From contig OZ231126.1 in assembly GCA_965153355.1 (NCBI GenBank), positions 89,156,001 through 89,220,000 of the forward strand: 64,000 nt of DNA, in the 5' to 3' direction. The position numbers and the translations under genes were made by a program. The stretch comes from Flaccisagitta enflata. Its lineage: Eukaryota; Chaetognatha; Sagittoidea; Aphragmophora. The notes below the pieces were generated by a model. The model searched no databases. It was not told the origin of the DNA and was given only the letters and a program-made list of their open reading frames with translations. This document shows positions 1-13,000 of the stretch, in pieces; within the stretch, counting starts at the first letter, position 1, and every line of letters begins with the position of its first letter.

Positions 1-745
1 ACTTGACAAAATGGGCCGACTCGACAAAATGGGCCGACTCGACAAAATGGGCCGACTCGACAAAATGGGCCGACTCGACAAAATGGGCCGACTCGACAAA
101 ATGGGCCGACTCAACAAAATGAGCCGACTCGACAAAATGAGCCGACTCGACAAAATGAGCCGACTTGACAAAATGAGCCAACTTGACAAAATGAGCCGAC
201 TTGACAAAATGAGCCGACTTGACAAAACGGGCCGACTTGACAAAACGGGCCAAATTTGCAAAAATGGGCCCACTCAATAAAACAGGCTAACTCGACAAAA
301 CAGGCCAACTCAACAAAACGGACTGAGTCGACAAAACGGACCGACTCGACAAAACGGACCAACTCGACAAAACGGACCGACACGACAAAACGGACCGACT
401 CGACTAAACGGACCGACTCGACTAAACGGACCGACTCGACTAAACGGACCGACTCAACAAAATGGGCCGACTTAACAAAACGGGCCGACTCAACAAAACG
501 GGCCGACTTAACAAAACGGGCCGACTCAACAAAACGGGCCGACTCAACAAAACGGGCTGACTCAACAAAACGGGCCTACTTGACAAGACGGGCCTACTCG
601 ACAAGACAGGCCTACTCGACAAGACAGGCCTACTTGACAAGACAGGCCTTCTCAACAAGACGAACCTTCTTGACAAGACGGGCCTACTCGACAAGACGGG
701 CTTACTCGACAAGACGGGCTAACTCAACTAACCGGGCCGGATTGA
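1..745. repeat. 18-bp minisatellite array (left edge)
   Basis: About 40 imperfect copies of an 18-bp unit of the form CCGACTCGACAAAATGGG. Variants drift from left to right: AAAATGGG, then AAAACGGA, then AAGACGGG. Because 18 is a multiple of 3, both strands stay open and give artificial six-residue-periodic reading frames (e.g. MGRLDK repeats); these are not genes. The array starts before base 1. It lies in the presumed 3' intron of RBM42. Confidence 0.95.
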
Positions 746-956
746 CACACCCAACTCTAGATGTTGCTGTGTTTCTCAGTCGCGTCGTCGGTTGATTCAG
801 GAGATTGCCCGTCAGTAAAATTGCACCATTGCGGTTGGTTTTTAGTTATGGAATTATAACTATGTCAATTTTGTTTCTGTTTCTGTTTCTGTTTGTTACT
901 TGACAGAGTTGGCTTGAGTGAGTTACGATGAAAAGTGTGGAAAGGCGGTAGTAAAC

Positions 957-1140
957 GTGAGTGTGTGCGTGTGCGTGCATGCGTGCGTGCATGTGTGTGT
1001 GCGTGCGTGCATGCGCATGTGTGTGTGTTTGTGAGTGTTTTTGCGTGCATGCGTGCGTGCATGCGTGCGTGCATGTGTGTGTGCGTGCGTGCATGCGCGT
1101 GTGTGTGTGTTTGTGTGTGTGTTTGTGTGCATGCGAGTGT
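957..1140. repeat. TG/TGCG/CATG-rich microsatellite
   Basis: Alternating purine-pyrimidine tract built from TGTG, TGCG and TGCATGCG, with two larger duplicated blocks of about 90 bp. Such tracts can adopt Z-DNA. The frames open on both strands are artefacts. Confidence 0.9.
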
Positions 1141-1377
1141 TTGCAAGTGTCGAGTGACGGGAGCAGGTTGGTTGTACGCCTCTGCCCACCTACCCACGAA
1201 GATGACTCAGCGTCACTTGTGGAATTAAATAATGATGTGCCGTGTGTTTTGCCTTATTTCATACCGATTGTTAAGTAGAGATATTGATGGTCATGACCGT
1301 CTCTTCTCGTTCTCCGTCAGTTTCTCTTGTAATCCACCCTTTCTTGTCTTTTTCCGTCAGTCTTTCGTTCCTTTGTA

Positions 1378-1444
1378 ATTTCTTTCGTTTTTTCTTTCTT
1401 TCGTTTTTTCTTTCTTTCGTTTTTTCTTTCTTTCGTTTTTTCTT

Positions 1445-1520
<76 letters not shown>
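1378..1520. repeat. TTTC/CGTTTTTTC minisatellite followed by (TC)n
   Basis: Four copies of CGTTTTTTCTTTCTTT pass into about 38 TC dinucleotides. This is a pure polypyrimidine tract on the plus strand, with no coding potential. Confidence 0.95.
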
Positions 1521-1524
<4 letters not shown>

Positions 1525-1599
1525 TTGCATTTCCATTTTGTTCTGACCGAATCGCTGCGACAATCATGCGGTAACAAGAAATAGTCATGAGTATATACC

Positions 1600-2266
1600 T
1601 TCATTTACAACTAAACCTTGAAAATCTTTTTTTTTAGACGAGGCGACTTTTCAAACCGTAAGATCAGATCTTTAAATAAAAGCAATATTGAAAAATCTGT
1701 TTAGGCAAGAAAGTTGCGATCATGAAAATTAAATCTGAAAAATAGCAGTTATGCATGCGCTTGTTTTAAGGCGGTTTAAAGGACATTTTATCGGCGATTC
1801 GAGGATAAAGTGATGCATCTTGATTATTTTCGGGAATTTTTGGGAAAAAAAGACTGTTTACGCTTTGGAACATAAAACACCATTTTTGGAAGAGGATATC
1901 CAACAGAGAAGCCAAAAAGCACCCTCAACACGCTTTAACGAGTAAGATGAAGGGTCAGGGCTAAGAAAATAAAAAAAATCCACCAAATGGGCAAATGTTT
2001 TCAAAGTGCCCTGTGAATCCGAAGGAACGCTCGTCGGTCCGTCGGTGACGCTCGAGTCGACAATTGAGAGAAAGCCACTTCAGCAGGCGTTTCCTACTCC
2101 TCCCTACTGCCCGGCGAGATATCTTAACCCCGCTTTACTTGTTTCCAATCACAACCTGGGAAATCTGTCTCCAATCACAACCTGGGAAATCAGTTTCCAT
2201 TAGCAGGTAAACTCATTGCGGGGTTTCACTGTTATACTCCCCCCCCCTCTAGCGTTGCCGTGTTAC
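1600..2266. other. Intronic sequence left of the RBM42 RRM exon
   Basis: No gene is recognisable on either strand. The only local structure is a 22-bp direct duplication near 2145-2195 (CAATCACAACCTGGGAAATC twice). The expected final RBM42 exon (end of the RRM plus the basic C-terminus) was looked for here on the minus strand and not found, so it should lie left of the window. Confidence 0.5.
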
Positions 2267-5200
2267 CTGAGGATCCTTGAATGAGACGAAGCCAAAGCCC
2301 CGAGATTTGTTGGTTCGTTTGTCCCGAACGACTTTGGCTTTTTGAAATGAGGGATATTTGCCGAACGCTCTCGTCAAATGCTCGTCTGAAACTTCGTTCC
2401 CTGAGGACGAAAAAGGGAAAGCTTTTGAAAGCGTTGCTGAGGCACTTCAGCATACACAGACGAAAGTAGAGGCCAAAACCTCTTGCAGCCCCGCCCCCCT
2501 ACAGCTGCTAGGTGGCCATGTGGTCAATGAAATTGAGTAAACGCCTTGATAGCGTCACATCCATTCACATAAACTTTTGATTGATACCCAACATGGCCAC
2601 AAAGCTCATCCTGCAAGGGCTGTAGGATGAGAGAGAAGGTTGTCAGATACATTTAGGCCACCACTCGAGCGCAAGCGAGTATAAAGTTGGGGGAAAGAAA
2701 TCAAAAGCCGCTCAACTTTATACATCTCTGCTCAAACGGCATCCTCATGCCGTCAAACGACCGTTAATGTTTTAGAAAATTGTGCTCATTCCCATCCCTT
2801 CCAGCAGACATGTAGAAATTGACATGTAGAAAGAAAGGGCGTTAGACAAAGAGTCGGTCTTCGATACCTATATCTCCGACGAAGATTCGAAAGTCATCGG
2901 GGTCCCATTCGCCGAGCGTCGGGTCCTCCCACGTTTCACCGCCCGCCATCCGCAGCAACCGCCGATCTTTCTTCGGTTTCTTTTCTTTCTTCGTTATCGT
3001 CGTCGTGATCGTTGTTGTTAAGCTTCCGGAGCCTGAGGGACCCGGTTGAGTTTGCTGTTGCTGTTGTTGCTGATGCGGTGAGGAAGTAGAGGGAGAGTTA
3101 CTCGCAACGGCGGCATCCGTGGCAAGCGCGGCTGTAGATGACGCGGACGAGGACGTCGAAGCATCGTCCTCGGTACCCTCCTTTTTCGACTCCTGGAAAA
3201 TTGTACCACCCCAGGTTTTATTTCTCTGCCGTCCTTCCCCTACACTGAGCTTTATTTCTCTGCCGTCTTTCCCCTACACTGGGTTTTGTCTTTTTACCAT
3301 TTTTCCTCTACACTGGGTTTTGTCTCTCTGCCGTCTTTCCCTAATATTGGGTTTTGTCCCTCTGCTGTCATTCCCCGTCTTTCCCTAATATTGGGTTTTG
3401 TCCCTCTGCTGTCTTTCCCCAACACTGGATTTTGTCTATGCCGTTTTTCTTTTATATTGTTTATATCAATTTTATACTATTCTAGTTTTATTATATTTTT
3501 CTTCATATCTTATTATTTTAACAATATAAAAGAATTTATCTTAAATGAACAGTATTTTACACCTGCAATTCACATCTTTTGGCGACAGCCACTAGTTAGA
3601 ATTATTTCTGCATAGAGGTCGACAAAACCACAACGACGAGAGCAAAAACCACATCGACAAAAGAAAAATCTACAAAAGCGAAAACTAACAACGACGACAA
3701 AATAAACAAGGCCGGATACACGGCTACCGAAGTCGCGTGCGGGTGGGCAGGGGCCATATTTGAGGTCACTAGACCATTTAGGCAGTAGCAGTGGGGTCAA
3801 AAAAATAAAATCATAAAAAAAAGTAAAACGTGAGCGACCAACCAACCAACCGACCAACGGACGGACGGATGGACGGACAAAGCGGGTTGTAGAGTCGCGT
3901 GCACGCGACTAAAAACGGCAAAACCAACAATGACAAGAGGTTAAGAGCAACATCGACAAAGATAACATCGACAAAAGCGACAGCTGACAAACACAACGCA
4001 AACAACATCGATAGAAAACAACATCGACAAAATAAAGATCTACGACAGAAATGTCTACAACAACAATGAGGCCTGGTAAGAAAAGTCCATTTGAAAGCGA
4101 TTGCCGGGAGCACATGGTTTCTGTGACATGCAGGCCTGTATATAATAAATTTATAATTGAGTTCCCCCCCCCCCTGGTGGGGAAATCAAAGAGTTTGGAG
4201 ATGGGGAAGGAAATTAAGGGGAGAACAGGTCGCCCAAGGGCAATATGTGGTCAGCGATACCCGTTGCCCTGCTTTGAGTGATTGTGAATTGGAGGGAGGG
4301 GGAAGCAGGGCAGCGGCCCCGAAGGGGACGAAGTCCTGTAGAACACAGGGAGACTTTCGTTCATCCTGCCTGAGAAAGGGGATGAGATGCTATAGAGGCC
4401 TTCAAGAGCCTAAACTGAGGTCTACGAAGGTTGATATAAGGCCTAAGAATGCCAATTGGTAGCTTGAGAGGGCCGACTTGAGGCTTGGGAGAGCTGGATC
4501 TAAGCTTGAAATCAGAGGACTGATTTGAAGCCTGAGAGCAATAAATTGAGGCTTAGATTGCTGATTCAAGGCCTGAGAGGCCAGGTTTAAGGCCTGAGAA
4601 TTTAGATGTGAAGCCTGAGAGGCCTAATTTGAGGCTTGAAAGGCCAGATTTGAGGCCTGAGAGGCCAGATTTGAGGCCTGAGGGGCCTGAGGAGGGGACG
4701 GACGAACGGACAAACGAACGAACAAACGGAAGGACAAACGAAAGTTCCCCTGTGTTCTACAGGACTTTGTCCCCTTTGGGGCCGCTGCCCAAAAAGAGAA
4801 ATAGCCGCAAAAGCGTTAGGATGGTCAGCGGTGCCCGTTGCCCCTATGTGAGTGTATGTGATGTGTGATGGTGAGAGGCGCAGCGGCCCCGAAGGGGCCG
4901 ATGACCTATGCTTGCTAAGTTTTGATTCTTGAGGCTCTAGGCTGGGATTGGAGTCTCGAGACTGGGAATTGAGCCTCAATGCTGGGATTTGAGACTCCAT
5001 GCTGGGATATGAGCCTCGATGCTGGGATTTGAGCCTCGATGCTGGGATTTGAGCCTCAATGCTGGGATTTGAGCCTTGAGGCTGGGATTTGAACCTTGAG
5101 GCTGAGATTTGAGCCTCGAGGCTGGGATTTGAGCCTCAAGGCTGGGATTTGAGCCCCGAGGCTGATTTGAGCCTGGCAGCTCGGATTTGAGTCGAGGCTG

Positions 5201-8200
5201 GAATTTGAGCCTCGAAGCTGGGATTTGAGCCCTGAGGCTGGGATTTAAGCATGGCGGCTCGGATTCGAGCATTGAGGCTGAAGTAAGAGCCACAGGGCTG
5301 AGATTTGAGCCGCAAAGCTGAGATTTGAGCCTCAAAGCTGAGATTTAGGCCTCCAGGCTGGGATTTGAGCCTCCAAGCTGGGATTTGAGCCTTGAGGCTG
5401 GGATTTGAGCCTTGAGGCTGGGATTTGAGCCTTGAGGCTGGGATTTGAGCCTTGAGGCTGGGATTTGAGCCTCGAGAGGGGGATGGAGAAGGAGAAATTT
5501 CCCCTATGTGAGAAAGCATAGGTCATTGGCCCCTTCACGGTCACTGCCCAAAAAAGAAAATTGAGGGAAAATATAACTTTTTGCAGTACCAAATCATAAA
5601 TAGATTAGTAAAACACAATTTAAAACTTTTTGGGCAGCGGCCCCAAAGGGCCAATGTCCTGTAGGACACAGGGGTGAATTTCTATATGTCCATTTATACA
5701 TTCCCCCCCCAACTTCTCAAGCCTCAAATTCCCATTAAATAATATAGGAAATTGTCAAAATGAAAACTTGCCATTAACATAGAAAATTTACAAAAAAAAC
5801 AAAGAATGCATGTTTCCCATTGAATATCATGGAAAATTGATAAAAACTGAAAATGTAAAATTCCCATTCAATAGCATGGCAAATTGACAAGAAATTGAAA
5901 AAATACAAAATTCTGATTGAATATCATGGAAATTTGCTACCAAGGCCTCAAATATGCCCTCTCAGGACATACAGTCGAGCTTCACTAGAGCGCACCCGCT
6001 AATAAGGCATCCCTCGCATCAAGGCATGATTTGAAAAGTCCCAACTTTTTTCCCTTTATTCTTTTGTTGATGAGCCCCGCATATAAGGCACCCGCCTACT
6101 AGGCAAATTTCACTATAGCGCATGAAAAATGGAGTTTTTGGAGAATATTTTGCTCGCTTTGAAGGCATCTGACAAACTTAGTGTTTTTAAGATGAGGAGA
6201 TGGATGAGCTTAGGGTGGAAGAGAAGGGAAAATACAGAAGAGAACTACCGATGATAGCGATGACAATGATGAAGAGGAATACCCATGACGATGAAAAGGT
6301 ATACCGATGATGAAGAGGAGCACCGATGATTATGAAAAAGAGGAAGTGAAAGAAACAGACAAAGTGAAATGAAAGGAGAGGAGGGAGATAATGAATAAGA
6401 AGAGTAAAAAGTCGATTAGCCGATGAATTCATGCCAATAAACCTTTAGGGTAATAGGTCTAAGAATGGTCCCTACGATGCTAGTTTCAAAATAAATGAAA
6501 GTGACACACTCTTACATTCTCTTTAGTCTTTTCAAACTGTCATCTTCAACTGTCTTCTTGAAAAGAAATACAATCCCCATCATGAGTTTGTGTTATTAAG
6601 ATCTGTCCATATCTTTCAAGCACCGCAGTCACTTTCTAGTCTCATTCATGGAATCATGGTGAGTCAGGTAGCGAGCTGGTTAATGAATGATGATAACAGC
6701 GAAAATGTTTACATTTTGCAATAAGTAGAGGAAGATCTGACTTCTTTGTGTTGCCACTTCTAAGCATCCATCTATGCCAAAAGATAGAAATAAAACATAT
6801 CTGAACCTTATGTATTCAGTATGGTGTAGAAATATACATGCTCGGCAATAAGGCACCCCGCCTAGAAGGCATGAAATCAACCGGTCCCTTAAGATGCCTT
6901 CTAGTGAAGCTTAACTGTATAGAAATTCATCCCTGTGTCCTACAGGTTATTGGCCCTTTGGGGCCGCTGCTCTGCTCTCACTCCACTTCTTCAGGAAATC
7001 ACTCCAGGAAGGGCATTGGATACCGCTGACCATGTGCGATCCTTGGATGACTTTTTAAACCTTAACGTCAGTACAATGGGAGCAATGACGACCTGGACTG
7101 GAGGATAGATTTTATGTACCTTGATTTTGTTTGTGTTAAAAAATATTTAAGATTAAGGTTAATTAAAAGTTGCTTTGAGTGAATGCATTTGCGTCTTTTA
7201 AATTTCAACTTGTGGCTTGACCAAATCAAGACTTCATTTTTCAAAGTTCTAACCGATTTCATTAGATCAGGCGAAAAATTTTATATTATTCAAAAAAAAA
7301 AAATCAGCTCAATCGGACCATTTTTACAAGTTTTAGGGCTACTTATGATAAATAAAAGTTATGCAAATTAGTTTTGGGCAAAACTTAAAATCGCTAAAAC
7401 CTGTAAAAATGGACCGATTGAGCCGATCTTTTTTTTTTCAATTACAAAAAATTTTCAAACCGATCTATTGAGAAAACTTAGAAAAATGAAATCTTGATGA
7501 GGTCAAGTCGCAAGTTGAAGTTTGAGAGACGCAAACATTTTTACTCAATAGAGTAACCTTTAATTAGCCTAAATCTCAAATATTCTATGATACAAATAAA
7601 ATCAGGATACCCAAAACCTATCCAGTCTAGGTCGTCGTTGCTCCCATCGTACTGTACATTGCTTCACTGCGTTATGGGAAGAAAATCATAGATTTTAAAA
7701 CGCAACGCGAAGTGTCGCGGGAGAGAAACTCAAAGGCAGGGGGGGGGTAGGCAAAGAGGTGTGTTCAACTTTACGACGGTTCACAATCGAGATTTTGGCT
7801 CATAGGTCAAGAAGCATGCCGTCAGCTAGTATTTCAAATTTCAGGACAATCGCATCAATAGCTCAGAAGTTACAGCCTTTTTCATATTTAAAAAGTAACA
7901 GAGAAAACCGACATTATTTTTTTCCGTTCTCTTTGAACTCATCCCCGTTCAAACTTTTTAATTTTTTTGAAAAAAGTTAGGTTACAAGATTTGGGATCTA
8001 GGCGAATCTAGGCGAATCAATTTCCTATCAATAGCACCTCACGTTTAAAAACTATTTTTAGTCGCGTGCTACGCGACTCAACACCCCGCTTTGTCGGTCC
8101 GTCCGTCGGTCCGTCCGTCAGTCCGTCACACTACTTTTTCGGCGTTAATAGGGGTTTTGGCTCTACTGCTCCTGCCCAAATGCTCCACTGACCTCAAATA

Positions 8201-9989
8201 TTGCCCCTGCCCACCCGCACGCGACTAGGGTAGCCGTGTATCCGGCCTTGTTAATAAAAAATATTGGGATTTTTTTTAAGTTTCCAACGCATGGTTTAAA
8301 AATTTTTAAAGTTTTTTTGAAAAAAAGGGAAAATACAAGATTTTGGATCTTGGCGAATCAAACAATTTCCTATTGATTTCACCCCACTTCTGAAAACCAT
8401 TTTTCAAAAAATATTTTGTTATTTTTTATAAGTCCCCGATGCGTGATACAAAATTTTTTTCAAGTTTTAAAAAGCTTCAAAATTACAGTCCCCGACTGGG
8501 GACTGTAATTTTTGAAGCTTTCTCGTTGCGTAAACGCAACTCGATGAGATACACGACAAGAGCAATTTCAAAAGAAAAAAAAAAGATATTCAATAATGTT
8601 TTAATGATGACAAAACTTGATAATGATAACAATAGTGGATGATGTTGATGACAACAATGAATGATAATAACAACTAAAATCTAAGAAAGAAATATTCTAA
8701 AAATATTTTCAAAAAATAAAAAATAAAAAAAATTTCAAAAAAAATTTTAAAAAAAATTTTAAAATAAAATTTCAAAAAATTTTCAAAAAAAAATTTCAAA
8801 AAAGAATTACAAAAAAAATTTTCAGATAAAAATTTTCAAAAAAAAATTTCAAAAAAAATTTCAAAAAAAAATTTCAAAAAAAATTTTCAAAAAAATTTTT
8901 AAAAAAATCTTTAAAAAAAAATTTCAAAAAAATTTTGTAGTTGAAGATGATGACTGTAGATGAAGACAGTTGTTAAAGATGATGACAGTAGTTAAAGATG
9001 ATGAAAGTAGTTGAAGATGATGACAGTAGTTGAAGATGAATCTTGAAATCCATGATGGCAAACCTATAGAAAAATCAGAATGTAATAAATGAGCAAGTAA
9101 AAGAATTCCAACTCCAATCCTCTATAGAAATTGCCAAAGTCCTAGTAACATATTACTACATTAATAAGCTAATATCTTATTAACCATACTTCAGATTTAA
9201 TTCGAATTTTGCAGGGGCTGTTCAATTAATATCCTTTACATAAATACTAAATGAAAAAAAAATTCACTTTACTTTACTACCCTTTGCCTATGTAAATTGT
9301 CGAAGTCCCAATAACATATTACTACAACATGAATAAATTAGCTAATATTTCATGAACCAGACTTCAGATTTAATTTGAATTTTGCAGGGGCTGATTATTT
9401 AGTGACCCTTACTTGTATATCAAATTAAAAAAAAATTCACATAAGTTTACTACCCTCTGCCTATGTAAATCGCCTAAGTCCCAGTAACATATTACTACAT
9501 AAATAAATTAGCTAATATCTCATGAACCAGACTTCAGATTTAATTCGAATTTTGCAGGGGCTGATTATTCAGTGACCCTTACTTGTATACCAAATTAAAA
9601 AAAAATTCACATAGGTTTACTACCCTCTGCCTATGTAAATCGCCTAAGTCCAGTAAAATATTACCATAAAAATAATAGGCAAAGGGTAGTAAAAGTTAGT
9701 GAATTTTTTTGAAAATTGGTACACAAGCTCCTATTGACCTATAAACAACACCGGCAAAGTTTCAAAAAATTCTGAAGTCTGGTTCCAAAAATATGAGAGG
9801 GTTTTAAACAGACAAACAAACAGACAGACTACACATCACTGCTACTTCATAGTCACCGACGAAAACTGTTCGTCGGGGACAAAAAGAGTAAAAAAAAAAA
9901 AAAACCTTACAAGTCCATGACGGCACACCTTGAACATTAAACAGTGAAGTCCAAGAAGGCACACCTTGGTATCTGTGCGCACTCACTCG

Positions 9990-10066
<77 letters not shown>

Positions 10067-13000
10067 CGCGTGTGCGTGCATGTGTGTGTGTGTATATGCG
10101 TGTGTGTGCGTGTGTGTGTGAAAACTTTTTTTCTTTGAGCAAACCTTGTTAGTTGTTACCAAGAAGGTGAACTTTGACCAGAGCAAATCTTCTGAATACT
10201 ATAAGTAGTTCAGCGTTGGGAATTACAACTAAATTAGTAATTGTTTATCATTTAAATCATAATAATGAAATTGCTGTAAAGCTGAACAACAACATGAGTG
10301 AATGTAGCATAATATTTAACTAATAAATGCATCACACAAAAACCTTTGAACAAATAAATGGTCATCCGCAATATGTAAATGAGAAAAGTGCGAATCTCCT
10401 CAATGAACAATTCACCCACTCTCACAGCACTAATATATTACTACATAAATATGTTTATATCTCATAAACCAGACTTCAGATTTAAATCGAATTTTGCAGG
10501 GGCTGTTCAATTGATGTCCTTTACTTGTATACCAAATAAAAAAAAAATTCACATAACTTTACTACCCTTTGCCTATGTAAACTGCCTAAGTCCTAGTAAC
10601 ATATTACTACATAAATAAGCTAATATCTCCTAAACCAGACTTCAGATTTAATTCGAATTTTGCAGGGGTTGTTTATTTACTATCCTCTACTTGTATACCA
10701 AATTTAAAAAAAATTCATTAACTTTTACTACCCTCTACCTATGTAAATTGCCTAAGTCCAGTAAAATATTACTACAAAAATAATAGGCAAAGGGTAGTAA
10801 AAGTTAATGAATTTTTCTGAAAATTGGTAAACAAGCTCCCATTGACATAAAAATAACACTGGTAAAGTTTCATGAAATTCTGAAGTCTGGTTCAAAAGAT
10901 ATGAGAAGGTTTTAAACAACAAACAACAAACAAACAACAGACTACACGATCAGGTCCACCTCATAGTCACCGACGAAAACTTTTCGTCGGGGACAAAAAA
11001 AAAAAAGTGAAAATAAAAGATTTTGGATTTAGGCAAATCAAACAATTTCCTATCTATTGCCAACCACTTTTAAAAAAAAGAAGAAAATGACATTTAGTTA
11101 AGGCCGATGGCGAGAGAAATGGTATCTCCGTCAAAAACCCAAGAACGCCTAGATCAGTGGTGATTTGCGCCTTCATTGACTCAACACTTTAGGGGGCGAG
11201 TTTTTTTTCGAAACGAGATGCGCTCCCAGCCTTAGTAATTTTAAGTTGTAGCTCGTCCCCTAGGGGGGGGGGGGAATCTAAAGCGACTCAATTCTTTACA
11301 CCCCTGGTGACATGAGAAAATGAGAAGTACCGATAACGGTATTCTTCAAAGAACTTTCGACATCTTATGTTTATAAGTCTTTTAAGGTGGCTTATTGATT
11401 TAGGGTTAGGGGTGGGGTTAGGGATGGGGTTGAGATTAGGGTTAGGGTTAGTGTCAGGTTTTCCATGTAACAGTCCAAACCAGTTCAAACCAGTTACGCT
11501 CTGGCGGAGGATTCAAACAGACAAGGCCGGATACACGGCAATCTAGTCGCGGACGCTTGGGCAGGCGCAGTAATGCAGAAAACGCTCGGAATTCAAAAAT
11601 GTGACAACGGACCGACCAACATATGGACCGACCTACCGACCGACACGGCAAGGTGTAGAGTCGCATGTCCGCGACTAAAAACCAAAGACGTCAACTTTTC
11701 TTTGAAGATTTCCCTGATAATCACCTCTGGCTTTTTATTCAAGACTGGCGCAGCCGAATAAATTATCTTCGGAGGCGCTGAAATGATTTTTGGTGGGGCT
11801 GCCATCAGGGGACCGCGTGGTGGAGCTGGACGAGGGAATCTGAAATGGTGGGAAACGTCAACGTCAAAGTAGGACAAAAGACGAATAAATGAGACAGCGT
11901 GAGACTATGTGAAGAAAAAAAAGCTTCAAAAATACAGTCCCCGACTGGGGACTAATTTTTGAAGCTTTCTCGTTGCGTAAATGCAAATTAAGAAGATACA
12001 CAAGACAGTGGTTGAAGATGACGACAGTGGTTGAAGATGACGACAGTGGTTGAAGATGACGACAGTGGTTGAAGATGACGACAGTGGTTGAAGATGACGA
12101 CAGTGGTTGAAGATGACGACAGTGGTTGAAGATGACGACAGTGGTTGAAGATGACGACAGTGGTTGAAGATGACGACAGTGGTTGAAGATGACGACAGTG
12201 GTTGAAGATGACGACAGTGGTTGAAGATGACGACAGTGGTTGAAGATGACGACAGTGGTTGAAGATGACGACAGTGGTTGAAGATGACGACAGTGGTTGA
12301 AGATGACGACAGTGGTTGAAGATGACGACAGTGGTTGAAGATGACGACAGTGGTTGAAGATGACGACAGTGGTTGAAGATGACGACAGTGGTTGAAGATG
12401 ACGACAGTGGTTGAAGATGACAACAGTGGTTGAAGATGACGACAGTGGTTGAAGATGACGACAGTGGTTGAAGATGACGACAGTGGTTGAAGATGACGAC
12501 AGTGGTTGAAGATGACGACAGTGGTTGAAGATGACGACAGTGGTTGAAGATGACGACAGTGGTTGAAGATGACGACAGTGGTTGAAGATGACGACAGTGG
12601 TTGAAGATGACGACAGTGGTGCTGAAGATGACGACAGTGGTTGAAGATGACGACAGTGGTTGAAGATGACGACAGTGGTTGAAGATGACGACAGTGGTTG
12701 AAGATGACGACAGTGGTTGAAGATGACGACAGTGGTTGAAGATGACGACAGTGGGTGAAGATGACGACAGTGGGTGAAGATGACGACAGTGGTTGAAGAT
12801 GACGACAGTGGTTGAAGATGACGACAGTGGTTGAAGATGACGACAGTGGTTGAAGATGACGACAGTGGTTGAAGATGACGACAGTGGTTGAAGATGACGA
12901 CAGTGGTTGAAGATGACGACAGTGGTTGAAAATGACGACAGTGGTTGAAGATGACGACAGTGGTTGAAGATGACGACAGTGGTTGAAGATGACGACAGTG

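Larger units (their letters stand above)
7743..11275 (+). mobile_element. Family E element, copy 1, split by A and B insertions
   Basis: Left end GTAGGCAAAGAGGTGTGTTC and right part ..GTAGCTCGTCCCCTAG match the copies at 20897 and 36600. Between them are modules of about 115-125 bp containing GATTTTGGATCTAGGC and CAATTTCCTATTGAT. The element is broken twice: a family A element sits at 8055-8252 and a family B element at about 8466-10997. Sequence resumes in register after each. This gives the order E, then A and B. Confidence 0.7.
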
